Positions 1-8,719 of a stretch of DNA of 32,415 bases are shown here, in pieces. Made by a program: the position numbers and the translations under genes. Location: positions 1-32,415 of the forward strand of contig JAGQKG010000016.1 of the NCBI GenBank assembly GCA_020430245.1, read 5' to 3'. Numbering within the stretch: the stretch's first letter is position 1; each line of letters opens with the position of its first letter. The notes under the pieces were generated by a model. The model saw only the letters and a program-made list of their open reading frames with translations, was not told the origin of the DNA and ran no database searches. This DNA comes from Nitrospira sp. Its GTDB lineage: Bacteria; Nitrospirota; Nitrospiria; Nitrospirales; UBA8639.

Positions 1-566
1 AGTGCCGGGAAAAATCGGTGCATGTTTTTAAATGGAGGAAGTCGTTTGACCACAGCCTGCTTAAAGACCTTCAAAGAACATCCGGTGTCTGAAATGCCGT
101 CATGCACAGCCCAATTGCGAACCTGGTTGGCAATTTTTGACGACCATCGACGGACCAGATTGTCATGTCTGGCTTGTCGTCGCCCACACACTAAATCATA
201 CCGTTCCACGAATGGAAGCAGTTTAGCAAAGTCATTCGGGTCATACTGCAAATCACCGTCCATCGTGGCAACGAGTTCTCCTCTGGCCTCTCGAAAGCCC
301 GCATCGAATGCCGCCGTTTGTCCATAATTCCGGTCTAAATGAATCACCCGTATCGCAGGAAACTGTACGGCTAATTGATCCAGCAGGGGCCCACTCCCGT
401 CCAGACTCCCATCGTCCACAAAGACGAGTTCAAATGCCGCGGAGCCACTTTCAGGCCTTGACTCAAAAAACTTGAGCAATTGGCTCGCCAATAGCGGAAT
501 GTTCTCCCGTTCATCTTTAATGGGAATGACAACGGAAATCCAATGGCGCGGCGGGTGGAGGCTCAT
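1..566 (-). CDS. Family 2 glycosyltransferase, C-terminus beyond window
   Basis: Reading the minus strand from the ATG at 566 gives an open frame of 188 codons that runs off the left edge. A TAG lies in frame only a few codons upstream, so this ATG is the first possible start, although no clear ribosome binding site precedes it. The protein shows the GT-A fold signature: an opening WISVVIPIKDERENI strand and turn, a nucleotide-binding FVDDGSLDGSG segment, a RNYGQTAAFDAGF segment, and an acidic metal motif in ATMDGDLQYDP. The later DTGCSLKVFK and NMHRFFPA segments are typical of the dolichol-phosphate-mannose-synthase/ArnC-like branch, which moves a sugar from a nucleotide donor to a polyprenyl phosphate at the inner membrane. 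The substrate cannot be read from this fragment. Any C-terminal membrane helices would lie outside the window. Confidence 0.9.
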   Translation of the reverse strand, partial: MSLHPPRHWISVVIPIKDERENIPLLASQLLKFFESRPESGSAAFELVFVDDGSLDGSGPLLDQLAVQFPAIRVIHLDRNYGQTAAFDAGFREARGELVATMDGDLQYDPNDFAKLLPFVERYDLVCGRRQARHDNLVRRWSSKIANQVRNWAVHDGISDTGCSLKVFKQAVVKRLPPFKNMHRFFPA

Positions 567-804
567 GGATCGCGCGGACTACGCTACAGATTTCAAAATT
601 ATGGCGAAACACACGTTGCGGACCCTCTTACCCGGTACCCATTTTACTGAATATCTAAAAAATCGGTCAAACGGCTCTTCATCACGAGAGGCTTTCCCTC
701 GGTTACTGTGATCGTCATGCTACACGCTCAATCTACGGTTCCGGTAAGTTGACCCTGGGAACAGCCTTTTGTAAGGTGGAGGACATTATGAAGGAGGAAC
801 ATTC

Positions 805-1059
805 ATGCAAGAAGACATTCTGCAAGCCTATTTGGAAATAGAGCAAGCGATGCAGCGCTATTCCATGTTATTACAGGAACATGTGAGTCAGCTCGAAACA
901 CAGACCGATGCGGAATCCAAAAACCGATTCCATAGAATGAAGGCTGGCTCAAAGGCCATGAGAGACAGCAGCCAGATTTATCTCTCCTATGCGAAATATG
1001 TGGCGTATGGAATGCCCGAGGGTGAGGAGCTGGCTGAAGATGAGGACTTACAAGCCTAG
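805..1059 (+). CDS. Small acidic orphan protein, 84 aa
   Basis: A strong AAGGAGG sits at about 790-796, nine bases before the ATG, which supports translation of this short frame. The product is hydrophilic and helix-prone, starting [20 protein letters not shown], and ends in an acidic tail ([13 protein letters not shown]). There is no signal peptide, cysteine motif or membrane segment. Family unknown; I do not recognise a function. It lies between the divergent glycosyltransferase and the convergent tRNA-Pro gene and has no obvious operon partner. A loose TTGACC hexamer at about 753 could be part of a promoter, but no matching -10 is clear. An antisense frame over the same bases has no binding site and overlaps this better-supported gene. 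Confidence 0.7.
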   Translation: MQEDILQAYLEIEQAMQRYSMLLQEHVSQLETQTDAESKNRFHRMKAGSKAMRDSSQIYLSYAKYVAYGMPEGEELAEDEDLQA

Positions 1060-1111
1060 CGAACCTTCGTATTGTCCAATTGACTCCCCCTTTGAACATA
1101 CTAGGGAGACG

Positions 1112-1135
1112 AAAAACCCTTTCTGCTGGCAGAAA
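1112..1135 (-). terminator. Probable intrinsic terminator after tRNA-Pro
   Basis: On the minus strand a 6-bp stem TTTCTG/CAGAAA with a CCAG loop (1120-1135) is followed by GGG and five T (1116-1112). It starts five bases after the tRNA 3' end. The stem is short and A/T-rich, so efficiency is uncertain, but the position fits the end of the ihfA-merR-tRNA unit. Confidence 0.5.
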
Positions 1136-1139
1136 AACA

Positions 1140-1216
<77 letters not shown>

Positions 1217-1265
1217 ACGTTCTGCTGACCAGTCGTATTCCCATCCATTGTTAGTGGCTAAAAAT

Positions 1266-1628
1266 CTACACCGTCGTTCGCCCCAAAATCTTCAGAATAC
1301 CTTGTAGCTCCACCTTCGCTTTTTCCACACGGTCTTTGGGGACTTGAACAGCTTTTTCTGATCGTTTTTTGCGATACCAATACCGCTTCAGGCCTGCAAT
1401 CGTATACCCTTCATCATAAAGCATCCGTTTTATTTCAAAGACCGTTTCAATGTCGGCTTTCGAATAGACCCGATGTTTGCCCTGACTTTTCTTCGGTTTG
1501 AGAAAAATGAATTCCGACTCCCAAAACCGCAGGACATACGCGGGAAGATTCGTCAAATCGGCGACTTCCCCTATTTTATAAAAGGCCTTATCCTCGTATT
1601 TGGTTCCACCTCCCATACCTGCAATCAC
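1266..1628 (-). CDS. MerR-family transcriptional regulator
   Basis: The 120-aa product has a MerR-type winged helix: [20 protein letters not shown] is the helix-turn-helix (about residues 17-36), followed by the wing with [17 protein letters not shown] and a helix containing [14 protein letters not shown]. The C-terminus is a short basic helix with no cysteine-rich metal site and no large effector domain, so its signal is unknown. This short MerR form often follows ihfA in bacteria. It lies 55 bases after ihfA and 49 bases before tRNA-Pro, all on the same strand. The start is a GTG at 1628; an ATG at 1616 would remove four residues, and neither has a strong binding site. Role: DNA-binding regulator, targets unknown. 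Confidence 0.9.
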   Translation of the reverse strand: MIAGMGGGTKYEDKAFYKIGEVADLTNLPAYVLRFWESEFIFLKPKKSQGKHRVYSKADIETVFEIKRMLYDEGYTIAGLKRYWYRKKRSEKAVQVPKDRVEKAKVELQGILKILGRTTV

Positions 1629-1683
1629 CCCACGGTGTATCTAGCAAGAGAGTGAACGAGACCGATTGCGAGATTCTCGCCCG

Positions 1684-1959
1684 TCAAGAATTGACATATT
1701 TCTTAAAGAGTTGGCTTGGTCGGAAGGTCACCACTCGTCTGGGCGTAATGGCAATTTCTTCTCCGGTCCTTGGGTTCCTGCCTTTCCGCTCTCCCTTATT
1801 CCGAACAACAAAGTTCCCAAATCCGGCAATTTTCACAACTTCCCCTTGTTGAAGCATGGACTTGATCAAATCCAAGACATGCTCAACCATTTCCATGGAG
1901 TCGGTTTTTTGGATAGCCGCCGTCTCTGTAATAATTTCGGCAATGTCAGCCTTGCGCAT
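1684..1959 (-). CDS. ihfA: Integration host factor alpha subunit (HU/IHF family)
   Basis: The 91-aa length is normal for this family. It opens MRKADIAEIITETAAI, the N-terminal helices, and carries the DNA-bending arm with GFGNFVVRNKGERKGRNPRTG (about residues 46-66). The segment EEIAITPRRVVTFRPSQLFKK is the usual IHF-alpha ending. A clear GAGGGGG lies seven to ten bases before the ATG. IHF binds and bends DNA at specific sites as an alpha/beta heterodimer and assists promoters, recombination and replication. It could also act as a homodimeric HU-like protein; the beta partner is not in this window. A consensus-like promoter lies about 85-110 bases upstream, with an inverted repeat over its -10 box. 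Confidence 0.93.
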   Translation of the reverse strand: MRKADIAEIITETAAIQKTDSMEMVEHVLDLIKSMLQQGEVVKIAGFGNFVVRNKGERKGRNPRTGEEIAITPRRVVTFRPSQLFKKYVNS

Positions 1960-2030
1960 ACATCAAAACCCCCTCACCAGTGGTCTCGAAGACCGTCCAT
2001 ACGGATTGTGAATTCACGCCTCCGACCCTT

Positions 2031-2045
2031 GTTGCTGGCAGCAAC
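2031..2045. promoter_or_regulatory. Perfect inverted repeat over the ihfA -10/start region
   Basis: GTTGCTG and CAGCAAC are perfect 7-base arms around one central base. The repeat overlaps the downstream half of the predicted -10 box and the expected start point, which is the classic place for a repressor operator. It could also form a small hairpin at the very 5' end of the RNA. Which protein binds, if any, cannot be read from sequence; the nearby MerR-type regulator is one candidate. Confidence 0.4.
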
Positions 2046-2071
2046 GTAACGGGCAACGCAGATGATGTCAA
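2043..2071 (-). promoter_or_regulatory. Sigma70-type promoter of ihfA-merR-tRNA-Pro
   Basis: On the minus strand, TTGACA (2071-2066) is separated by exactly 17 bases from TACGTT (2048-2043). Transcription would start near 2036, leaving a leader of about 75 bases before ihfA. The position, between cimA and ihfA, suggests ihfA has its own promoter rather than depending on the upstream amino-acid operon. Confidence 0.65.
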
Positions 2072-2133
2072 GAACCAGGCTTTTTAAAGGTTTTCCCTTT
2101 GTCAGCCTATGCCAAGAGAGACCGCCATCACTT

Positions 2134-3744
2134 TTACGGCTTCTCCTTCATGAGCTTATACTCAATACTGTCGGCGAGGGCCTGCCAACTGGCTTCAATA
2201 ATATTCTCCGATACCCCGACCGTCCCCCATTTTTCCTTGTGATCCCCCGACTCAATCAGGACTCGCACACGAGAACCGGTTCCATGTCGCCCGGTCAACA
2301 CACGGACCTTATAGTCCAGAAGTTTGACTTCCTTTAACTGCGGATAGAAATGTTCCAGTGCTTTCCGAAGGGCATGATCGAGAGCATTTACCGGCCCATC
2401 ACCGACCGCCGCGGTATGTTCAACCACCTCTCCGACTTTGACCATAATCGTGGCTTCGGAAATAGGGTCTTCATTCGTTTTCCGTTTTTCCACAATGATC
2501 CGGCACCCCAGGAATTCGAAGGATGGGGTATAGGTCCCCATGGCTTTCCGCACTAACAATTCAAAAGACCCTTCTGCGCCTTCAAATTGGTAGCCTTCAT
2601 ATTCCAATGTTTTGAGGGAATCCAGTAATTCAAGGACCTTGGGATTATCCTGAGGAAGGTCCAGCCCGAAGGTTTCCATCTTTCCAAATACGGCACTTCG
2701 TCCACTGCTATCGGAAATGAGTACGCGGCGATGGTTTCCGACGATATCAGGATTCACATGTTCGTAGGTGAGCGGGTTTTTTTGCACCGCATGAATATGC
2801 ACCCCCCCCTTATGAGCAAACGCCGTATCTCCCACATAAGGCTGCCGTTTATTGGGAGTCAGATTAGCCATCTCAGCCACATAATGAGAAATGGCATGAA
2901 GGTGAGCCAAACGTCCATCCCCCAGGGCTGTTCGCTCCATTTTTAATTCCAAATTGGCCATAACGGAACACAGGTTGGCATTCCCGCACCGCTCTCCAAT
3001 GCCATTAATTGTTCCCTGGACCTGGATTGCTCCCGCTTGCACGGCGATCAAGGAATTGGCGACCCCCATCTCCGCATCATTGTGTGCGTGGATGCCTAAC
3101 GGCACAGAGCAGTTCTTGCGGATCTTCGCAAAGATCTCCCCGATATCCCAGGGCATCGTTCCTCCATTGGTGTCGCACAACACGATCCGCTCCGCCCCGG
3201 CTTCCGCCGCAGCGTGAATGGTTTTCATGGCGTAGGCGGGGTCCGTTTTATAGCCATCGAAAAAATGTTCGGCATCGTAAAAGACCTGCCGTCCCCTCGA
3301 CCGGAGATAGGAGATGGAATCGGCAATCAGCTCTAAATTGATTGCCAAGGTTGTTTCCAAGGCTTCCGTCACATGGAGGGTCCAACTTTTCCCAAAGATG
3401 GTCACAATATCCGTCTCAGCGGATAAGAGGGCTTCCAGTGTCGGATCGGCCTTTGCGGTATTTTTGGCTTTTCGCGTCGAACCAAATGCCACAATTTTCG
3501 CGTGCTGCAATGGAGTCGATTTCATGACTTGGAAAAACGCAATGTCCTTCGGGTTGGCTCCCGGCCACCCTCCTTCGATGAAATGCACTCCCAGTTCATC
3601 CAATTTAAGGGCGATACGCACCTTATCCTCCACCGAAAAGCTGACATCTTCGGCCTGAGCTCCATCTCGGAGGGTCGTATCATAGATTTCAATGACCGGA
3701 AATTGAGAATTCATCTCACGCATATGCCCTATCGGTGTATACAC
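2134..3744 (-). CDS. cimA: (R)-citramalate synthase
   Basis: This enzyme condenses pyruvate with acetyl-CoA to citramalate, the first step of a threonine-independent route to 2-oxobutyrate and isoleucine. The 536-aa product has the HMGL/LeuA TIM barrel: YDTTLRDGAQAEDVSFS near residue 20 with the catalytic Arg-Asp, HFIEGGWPGANPKD, the metal-binding GIHAHNDAEMGVAN near 218, and GGVHIHAV. A C-terminal LeuA-type allosteric domain (about 390-530) suggests feedback control. The EGGWPGANPKD pattern separates this CimA group from 2-isopropylmalate synthase. It is the last gene of the operon, starting eleven bases after lysC. The GTG at 3744 has a GGAG close upstream; ATG codons at 3723 and 3714 are alternative starts. 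Confidence 0.92.
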   Translation of the reverse strand: MYTPIGHMREMNSQFPVIEIYDTTLRDGAQAEDVSFSVEDKVRIALKLDELGVHFIEGGWPGANPKDIAFFQVMKSTPLQHAKIVAFGSTRKAKNTAKADPTLEALLSAETDIVTIFGKSWTLHVTEALETTLAINLELIADSISYLRSRGRQVFYDAEHFFDGYKTDPAYAMKTIHAAAEAGAERIVLCDTNGGTMPWDIGEIFAKIRKNCSVPLGIHAHNDAEMGVANSLIAVQAGAIQVQGTINGIGERCGNANLCSVMANLELKMERTALGDGRLAHLHAISHYVAEMANLTPNKRQPYVGDTAFAHKGGVHIHAVQKNPLTYEHVNPDIVGNHRRVLISDSSGRSAVFGKMETFGLDLPQDNPKVLELLDSLKTLEYEGYQFEGAEGSFELLVRKAMGTYTPSFEFLGCRIIVEKRKTNEDPISEATIMVKVGEVVEHTAAVGDGPVNALDHALRKALEHFYPQLKEVKLLDYKVRVLTGRHGTGSRVRVLIESGDHKEKWGTVGVSENIIEASWQALADSIEYKLMKEKP

Positions 3745-3755
3745 ACATCTCCATG

Positions 3756-4991
3756 CTAGGCCTTTCTGCTCCCAGGAGGAACTTCTAATTCAAATTCCTG
3801 GTGCAAGGCCCGAACAGCTAACTCCATGTATTTTTCTTCCACCACACAAGAGATTTTAATTTCCGAGGTACTGATCATCATGATATTAATGCCTTCACGT
3901 GAGAGGGTCTGAAACATTCTGGCTGCGACACCGGAATGCGAACGCATCCCCACTCCCACTAACGAAACTTTGGCAATGGATTCGTTCACCTCAACTGACC
4001 GGGCTTCCACCGATTTGGCAATTTCTTTGATAAGACCCATGCCACGGGTCAGATCAGCTCTCGGCACCGTGAAGGATATGTCCGTTAGGGAATCCTGACT
4101 CACATTTTGAATAATCATATCCACATTGATGGCGGCGTCGGCAATGGAGCAGAACAATGTGGCCGCAATCCCTGGGTGATCCGGGACCCCGACCACCGTG
4201 ACCTTGGCTTGATTCCGATCACCCGTGATCCCCGAGACTAAGACTTGTTCCATATCGTCATCCTCTTTTACCACGCAGGTTCCAGGCCCCTCTTGAAAAC
4301 TGGATCGCACTTCCACAGGTACCTGATATTTCGCAGCTAACTCTACCGAACGAGACTGTAGGACTTTAGCACCCAGACTCGCTAACTCTAACATTTCTTC
4401 ATAGGAGATTTTATCCAACCGTCTTGCGCCTGCCACAATATTGGGATCGGCAGTGTACACACCATCCACGTCGGTATAAATACAGCAGGTATCGGCCTTG
4501 AGCGCCGCCGCCAAGACTACGGCCGTCAAATCAGAGCCGCCGCGCCCTAACGTCGTCACATCGGAGGCGGCGTTGATACCTTGAAATCCGGCTACGATGG
4601 GAATAATTCCGTCACGTAAGGCCCCCAGCACCCGATCCGTATCCACACGGGAGACACGGGCTTTGGTATGCATGCTATCGGTGACAATCCCAACCTGACG
4701 TCCCGTAAAGGATTGCGCCCTGATCCCCAGACTTTTGAGGGTCATCGCCATCAACGCAATCGTGACCCGTTCTCCAGAAGAAAGTAACACATCCAGTTCC
4801 CGATCATCAGGATCGACGCTCAAGGTCTTGGCCATTTTCATGAGGCGGTCCGTTTCCCCGCTCATCGCGGACAACACGACCACCAATTGATGCCCCTCCC
4901 GGTAGGTGCGCTCAATAAGTCGAGCCACGTTTTGAATGCGTTCCAGGCTTCCCACTGATGTACCGCCGAATTTTTGAATGTACAGTGCCAT
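3756..4991 (-). CDS. lysC: Aspartate kinase
   Basis: It phosphorylates aspartate to aspartyl phosphate, the entry to lysine, threonine and methionine synthesis. The 411-aa length matches monofunctional bacterial aspartokinases. The kinase domain opens with [17 protein letters not shown] (from residue 7), and contains [17 protein letters not shown] and [14 protein letters not shown], the substrate and ATP site segments. Two ACT domains follow from about residue 265 ([16 protein letters not shown], then [19 protein letters not shown]), implying allosteric inhibition by lysine and/or threonine. It starts five bases after the stop of the ApgM-like gene and is followed by cimA eleven bases later, so it is read as part of the operon. 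The binding site before its ATG is weak, as expected with translational coupling. Confidence 0.97.
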   Translation of the reverse strand: MALYIQKFGGTSVGSLERIQNVARLIERTYREGHQLVVVLSAMSGETDRLMKMAKTLSVDPDDRELDVLLSSGERVTIALMAMTLKSLGIRAQSFTGRQVGIVTDSMHTKARVSRVDTDRVLGALRDGIIPIVAGFQGINAASDVTTLGRGGSDLTAVVLAAALKADTCCIYTDVDGVYTADPNIVAGARRLDKISYEEMLELASLGAKVLQSRSVELAAKYQVPVEVRSSFQEGPGTCVVKEDDDMEQVLVSGITGDRNQAKVTVVGVPDHPGIAATLFCSIADAAINVDMIIQNVSQDSLTDISFTVPRADLTRGMGLIKEIAKSVEARSVEVNESIAKVSLVGVGMRSHSGVAARMFQTLSREGINIMMISTSEIKISCVVEEKYMELAVRALHQEFELEVPPGSRKA

Positions 4992-4996
4992 AGGAC

Positions 4997-6232
4997 TTAG
5001 CGAGTGACCATAAATCGCTCGAACAGTTTGGTGGCATCACGGAGTTGGCGGGTGGCTACCTCTCGTTCATTCAATGGCACCGCATGATTTTCGGATTTTT
5101 CCCATGGCCCTTCAACCACCAGATAGGGCGATATGGAAGAACCTCCATCTTTCTGCCAATTCGGACACGGAGTAACCAGGACGACGATCCGGAGGGAGTC
5201 GTGGCTTCCAACAGACTGATGTATGGCTCCAATCACCTGGTCGTCCACTTGCTGAAGATATTCCACTAATTGTGAGGGTGGCACCGCCTGTCCATCCTTC
5301 AATCCCCACTCGGAAAAGGGAATGTGCAGGCAGACCAGGTCATGTTTGTCCAACGCAGCCGAAGCTTTATTGGCCATGGTCTGTAACCAGATGATATCTC
5401 CCTCTGCCACATGTTCAACCTTGACTGTCTGAAGTCCCGCGGCCATTCCAACACCGACATACGGCCCATCGGGCGAAATCACGATACCGTTGACTGGCCA
5501 CCGCTCATGTAACCGAGGCAATTCTACAGGTTTTCCTGATCCCCACAACCATAGACAATTGGCCGGCTTCAACCCGGCATTGAGGCGATCATGGTTCACA
5601 GGGTGATGACAGAGGATGGCCCTAGAAGCCGCCATGAGTTCACGTAGGATTTGCGATCCATCACCGGTAGGCAGATACGCCTCGATCGACTGTCCTAAAG
5701 CCTCGTATGGGTTGCGACAGGCCACTTTCCCGCTCGCCCCCACCCAGACCATAAGATGCCGATAATGGCTACCCATGTAAAATTGAATATTTTCAGAAAC
5801 CAATTGTTCATTGACGGCGTCAATGAGTTCTCGAGCGTCCTCAGTCCCGATTCCTCCGCCAAAGGGGTCGGCCATAAATAACTGGGGACCAAATTTTTTC
5901 TCATCCCCCCATCCATCCTGACCCCGGAGAGTCACCAAATGACAAAGATAGGCCACATCATGGGCGTCCAGAACAACCTCTAAGCCCCCTGCCTCAAAGG
6001 CACCAGGGCCGGTATACCATTTGTGTGGATCGTATCCTAATAAAGCAAGCAGGGCCAGTTCCCCGCAAAAGGGACGGGTTTCTCGGGGAACCCCTAAGCG
6101 TCCCAGCTCACCATGCCCCGCCAATTCATCCAGGTGCGGTGTCCGAGCCGATTGCAAGACGGTTTGGTCTCCTAATTCCTGATATGACTGTCCCGTCAAT
6201 CCATCGACGTGAATCACGATCGTTTTTCGCAC
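4997..6232 (-). CDS. Degenerate ApgM-like protein in the homoserine kinase slot
   Basis: The fold family is recognisable as archaeal-type cofactor-independent phosphoglycerate mutase (alkaline phosphatase superfamily). Signs are a [12 protein letters not shown] opening, [36 protein letters not shown], and [13 protein letters not shown] followed by [20 protein letters not shown]. Homologues in threonine operons of bacteria without ThrB have been proposed as homoserine kinases (TIGR02535, from memory), and this gene lies between thrC and lysC. Oddly, most expected metal and catalytic residues look replaced. The serine of the family's GSDTAHL is Gly or Cys (PFCGELALL), the Asp/His of DEAGH become Ser/Leu (PFSEWGL), and the Asp-His of DHPTP is gone (VTPCPNW). 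The GTG at 6232 is preferred for its GAGG and because it starts at the conserved strand. A TTG at 6274 would add fourteen unconserved residues. Confidence 0.8.
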   Translation of the reverse strand: MRKTIVIHVDGLTGQSYQELGDQTVLQSARTPHLDELAGHGELGRLGVPRETRPFCGELALLALLGYDPHKWYTGPGAFEAGGLEVVLDAHDVAYLCHLVTLRGQDGWGDEKKFGPQLFMADPFGGGIGTEDARELIDAVNEQLVSENIQFYMGSHYRHLMVWVGASGKVACRNPYEALGQSIEAYLPTGDGSQILRELMAASRAILCHHPVNHDRLNAGLKPANCLWLWGSGKPVELPRLHERWPVNGIVISPDGPYVGVGMAAGLQTVKVEHVAEGDIIWLQTMANKASAALDKHDLVCLHIPFSEWGLKDGQAVPPSQLVEYLQQVDDQVIGAIHQSVGSHDSLRIVVLVTPCPNWQKDGGSSISPYLVVEGPWEKSENHAVPLNEREVATRQLRDATKLFERFMVTR

Positions 6233-6305
6233 GACCTGAGCCTCACTGTGTTGAGTTAATGAGTAGTTGAACAAACAATCCGAGTTTTCGGAAGGCCATG
6301 AGGAA

Positions 6306-7367
6306 TTAGGGATTGGTTAATTGGGCTCTGACCGCTTCATGTGTTGCAGGAACCGTGACGGGTCGATAGGAGACCGAGATGGCCGTATCCGGATCTTTTA
6401 ACCCGTGTCCGGTTAAGGTACACACAATGTCCCCCTCTTTCGGCAACAACCCGGCGCGATTCATTTTATCAATTCCTGCAAGAGAGGCCGCGGAAGCGGG
6501 CTCGCAAAAAACCCCTTCTTCACTCGCCACCATTTGATACGCTCGAAGAATTTCTTCGTCCGACACCATATCCAGGTATCCGTGTGATTCCTCCACCGCT
6601 TCCAAGGCCAAACACCAACTGGCCGGATTGCCAATCCGAATAGCTGAAGCAATGGTTTTCGGCTCCTCCACGACATGACCCCTGACCAAGGGCGCCGCTC
6701 CTTCCGCTTGAAACCCAAACATACGAGGCAACCCTTGCGTTTGTCCGGCCTTGTGGTACTCCCGATATCCTCGCCAATACGCCGTAATATTCCCAGCGTT
6801 CCCTACCGGCAGGGCATGAATGACCGGTGCATACCCCAACTGATCGCAAATTTCCATGGCGGCCGTTTTTTGGCCTTCTAAACGAAACGGGTTAATTGAA
6901 TTGACCAATTCAATGGCGGTTTCCTCGCACAAATCTTTTACGATCGTTAAGGCCTGATCAAAGTTTCCCTCAATCTGAATGACTCGAGCCCCATGCATGA
7001 GGGCCTGCGTCAACTTACCTAACGCGATATTTCCTGCCGGCACGACCACATACACCGGCAGCCCTGCTTTGGCCCCATAGGCTGCTGCGGAAGCGGAGGT
7101 GTTGCCGGTCGAGGCACACATGAGTCCCCGAGCCTTGTTTTCCAGGGCTTTAGAAACCGCCATGGTCATCCCCCGGTCCTTAAAGGAACCCGTTGGATTG
7201 GCTCCTTCTATCTTCAGATACAGACCCAGGCCGGGACAAATTTTCCCGGCCAAGCGCTTTGCCGGAATGAGTGGGGTATTTCCCTCTAGTAGTGACACGA
7301 TCGGAGTCTGCTCTCCCACCGGGAGAAATTTCCGATATTCCTCGATAATGCCACGCCAAGGAATCAT
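6306..7367 (-). CDS. thrC: Threonine synthase
   Basis: A PLP enzyme that converts O-phosphohomoserine to threonine. With the ATG at 7367 the protein has 353 aa, the size of the short bacterial ThrC. The PLP lysine is in ANPTGSFKDRGM (about residue 63), CASTGNTSASAAAYGAKAGL is the phosphate/PLP-binding loop, and the end of the domain has VFCEPASAASLAGI and CTLTGHGLKDPD. The ATG at 7367 has AAGGGGG ten bases upstream, whereas a TTG at 7394 has no binding site. It lies about 40 bases after hom and 73 bases before the ApgM-like gene. Its presence implies that the organism makes phosphohomoserine, yet no classical ThrB is seen in this operon. Confidence 0.96.
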   Translation of the reverse strand: MIPWRGIIEEYRKFLPVGEQTPIVSLLEGNTPLIPAKRLAGKICPGLGLYLKIEGANPTGSFKDRGMTMAVSKALENKARGLMCASTGNTSASAAAYGAKAGLPVYVVVPAGNIALGKLTQALMHGARVIQIEGNFDQALTIVKDLCEETAIELVNSINPFRLEGQKTAAMEICDQLGYAPVIHALPVGNAGNITAYWRGYREYHKAGQTQGLPRMFGFQAEGAAPLVRGHVVEEPKTIASAIRIGNPASWCLALEAVEESHGYLDMVSDEEILRAYQMVASEEGVFCEPASAASLAGIDKMNRAGLLPKEGDIVCTLTGHGLKDPDTAISVSYRPVTVPATHEAVRAQLTNP

Positions 7368-7408
7368 AATGGAATATCCCCCTTCGTGACGCAATTTGGG
7401 TTCATTTA

Positions 7409-8719
7409 TTATTCCACCCCTTCCATACGAAGTAACGTCGTTGGCTCTGATACCATGGGAAGTGCATTAATTTCCTGGAGTGCCAATTGAACTCCTCGCT
7501 CTATCGAGCGATGCGTCAATATGACCAATGGCACGGTTTGGCCTTCCTTTCGCCCCTTTTGGAGAACGGACGAGATGCTGATCCCACGTTGCCCAAGAAT
7601 CCCTGATATGGCCGACAGAACCCCAGGCTGATCCTTGACCATGCACCGCAAATAATACCGGCTTTCAATGTCGTCCATCGGTTTTATATCAATGGGCGCC
7701 CGCGATTCCCATCGGAAAGAGGTCAGAGGAACCCGTCCGGCAACCCCAGCAATGCGATTCCGTGCCAGATCGATAATGTCCCCCACCACCGCGCTGGCTG
7801 TTGGGAGCGATCCAGCCCCTTTGCCGTAAAGCACAATATCCCCTACCGCATCCCCAATGAGATGAATGGCATTGTAGACTCCATTCACCTGTGCAATGGG
7901 AGACCCGGCCGGCACCAGGGTGGGATGCACTCGTGCCTCAATGGCATGCTCTTGAAGCTTGGCGATTCCCAGCAATTTAACGGTAAACCCAAATTCACGG
8001 GCAAACTCAATATCCAGCGTCGAAATATGGGAAATACCTTCGGTAAAGATGGCTCGCATGGGCACGGGAGTCCCATACGCAAGATTCACCATGATGGCCA
8101 ATTTGTGAGCCGCATCCACGCCATCAACATCCAATGACGGGTCCGCCTCCGCATAACCCTCCCGCTTAGCTTCCAGTAAAATCTTGTTAAAATCACGGTG
8201 TTCATTGGTCATCCGAGTCAGAATATAATTGGATGTGCCGTTCATAATCCCCGTAATGGACACCATCCGATTCGCCGCTAACCCTTCGGTGAGCGATCGG
8301 ATGATAGGGATGCCTCCCCCGACACTCGCTTCAAACCCGAGATCAACACCTGCCTTGAATGCCGCCTCAAAAATTTCTTCGCCATGATCGGCCAACAAGG
8401 CTTTATTCGCCGTTACCACGCACTTTTTGCGTTCAAGCGCCTGAAGAATAAACTGTTTGGCCGGCTCATGCCCGCCAATCAATTCCACGATAATATCAAT
8501 AGCAGGATCATCCAGGATATCCCGAATATCCGTCGTCATCACTCCTTGAGGCACCGAGACTCCACGATCCGTTGTGATGTCCAGGTCCGCAATCCGCGCA
8601 AGCGATACCGGAACTCCGACCCGTTTGGTGATGAGACTGGCATTCTCCTGAAGGATCTTCACTGTTCCTGTTCCCACGGTGCCAAATCCGATTAACCCGA
8701 CCTGGATAGCCTTTCGCAT
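7409..8719 (-). CDS. hom: Homoserine dehydrogenase
   Basis: Reduces aspartate semialdehyde to homoserine with NAD(P)H. The 436-aa product has an N-terminal Rossmann motif (VGLIGFGTVGTGTVKIL). Next come the catalytic segments TANKALLADHGEEIFEAAF, FEASVGGGIPIIRSLTEGL, MNGTSNYILTRM and EAKREGYAEADPSLDVDGVDAAHKL. A C-terminal ACT domain (from about residue 350, YYLRCMVKDQPGVLSAIS) is probably the threonine sensor. The ATG at 8719 overlaps the alaC stop codon and has GGAG seven bases upstream. A GTG three bases earlier is the only close alternative. The overlap indicates translational coupling with alaC. Confidence 0.97.
   Translation of the reverse strand: MRKAIQVGLIGFGTVGTGTVKILQENASLITKRVGVPVSLARIADLDITTDRGVSVPQGVMTTDIRDILDDPAIDIIVELIGGHEPAKQFILQALERKKCVVTANKALLADHGEEIFEAAFKAGVDLGFEASVGGGIPIIRSLTEGLAANRMVSITGIMNGTSNYILTRMTNEHRDFNKILLEAKREGYAEADPSLDVDGVDAAHKLAIMVNLAYGTPVPMRAIFTEGISHISTLDIEFAREFGFTVKLLGIAKLQEHAIEARVHPTLVPAGSPIAQVNGVYNAIHLIGDAVGDIVLYGKGAGSLPTASAVVGDIIDLARNRIAGVAGRVPLTSFRWESRAPIDIKPMDDIESRYYLRCMVKDQPGVLSAISGILGQRGISISSVLQKGRKEGQTVPLVILTHRSIERGVQLALQEINALPMVSEPTTLLRMEGVE

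Noticed and set aside
22-327. 101-codon plus-strand frame at the left edge
   Set aside because: Antisense to a clear family-2 glycosyltransferase running off the edge.
803-1099. 98-codon minus-strand frame over the small orphan gene
   Set aside because: No ribosome binding site and no recognisable domain, whereas the plus-strand gene has AAGGAGG.
1666-2049. 127-codon plus-strand frame
   Set aside because: Antisense to ihfA and its promoter, with no binding site.
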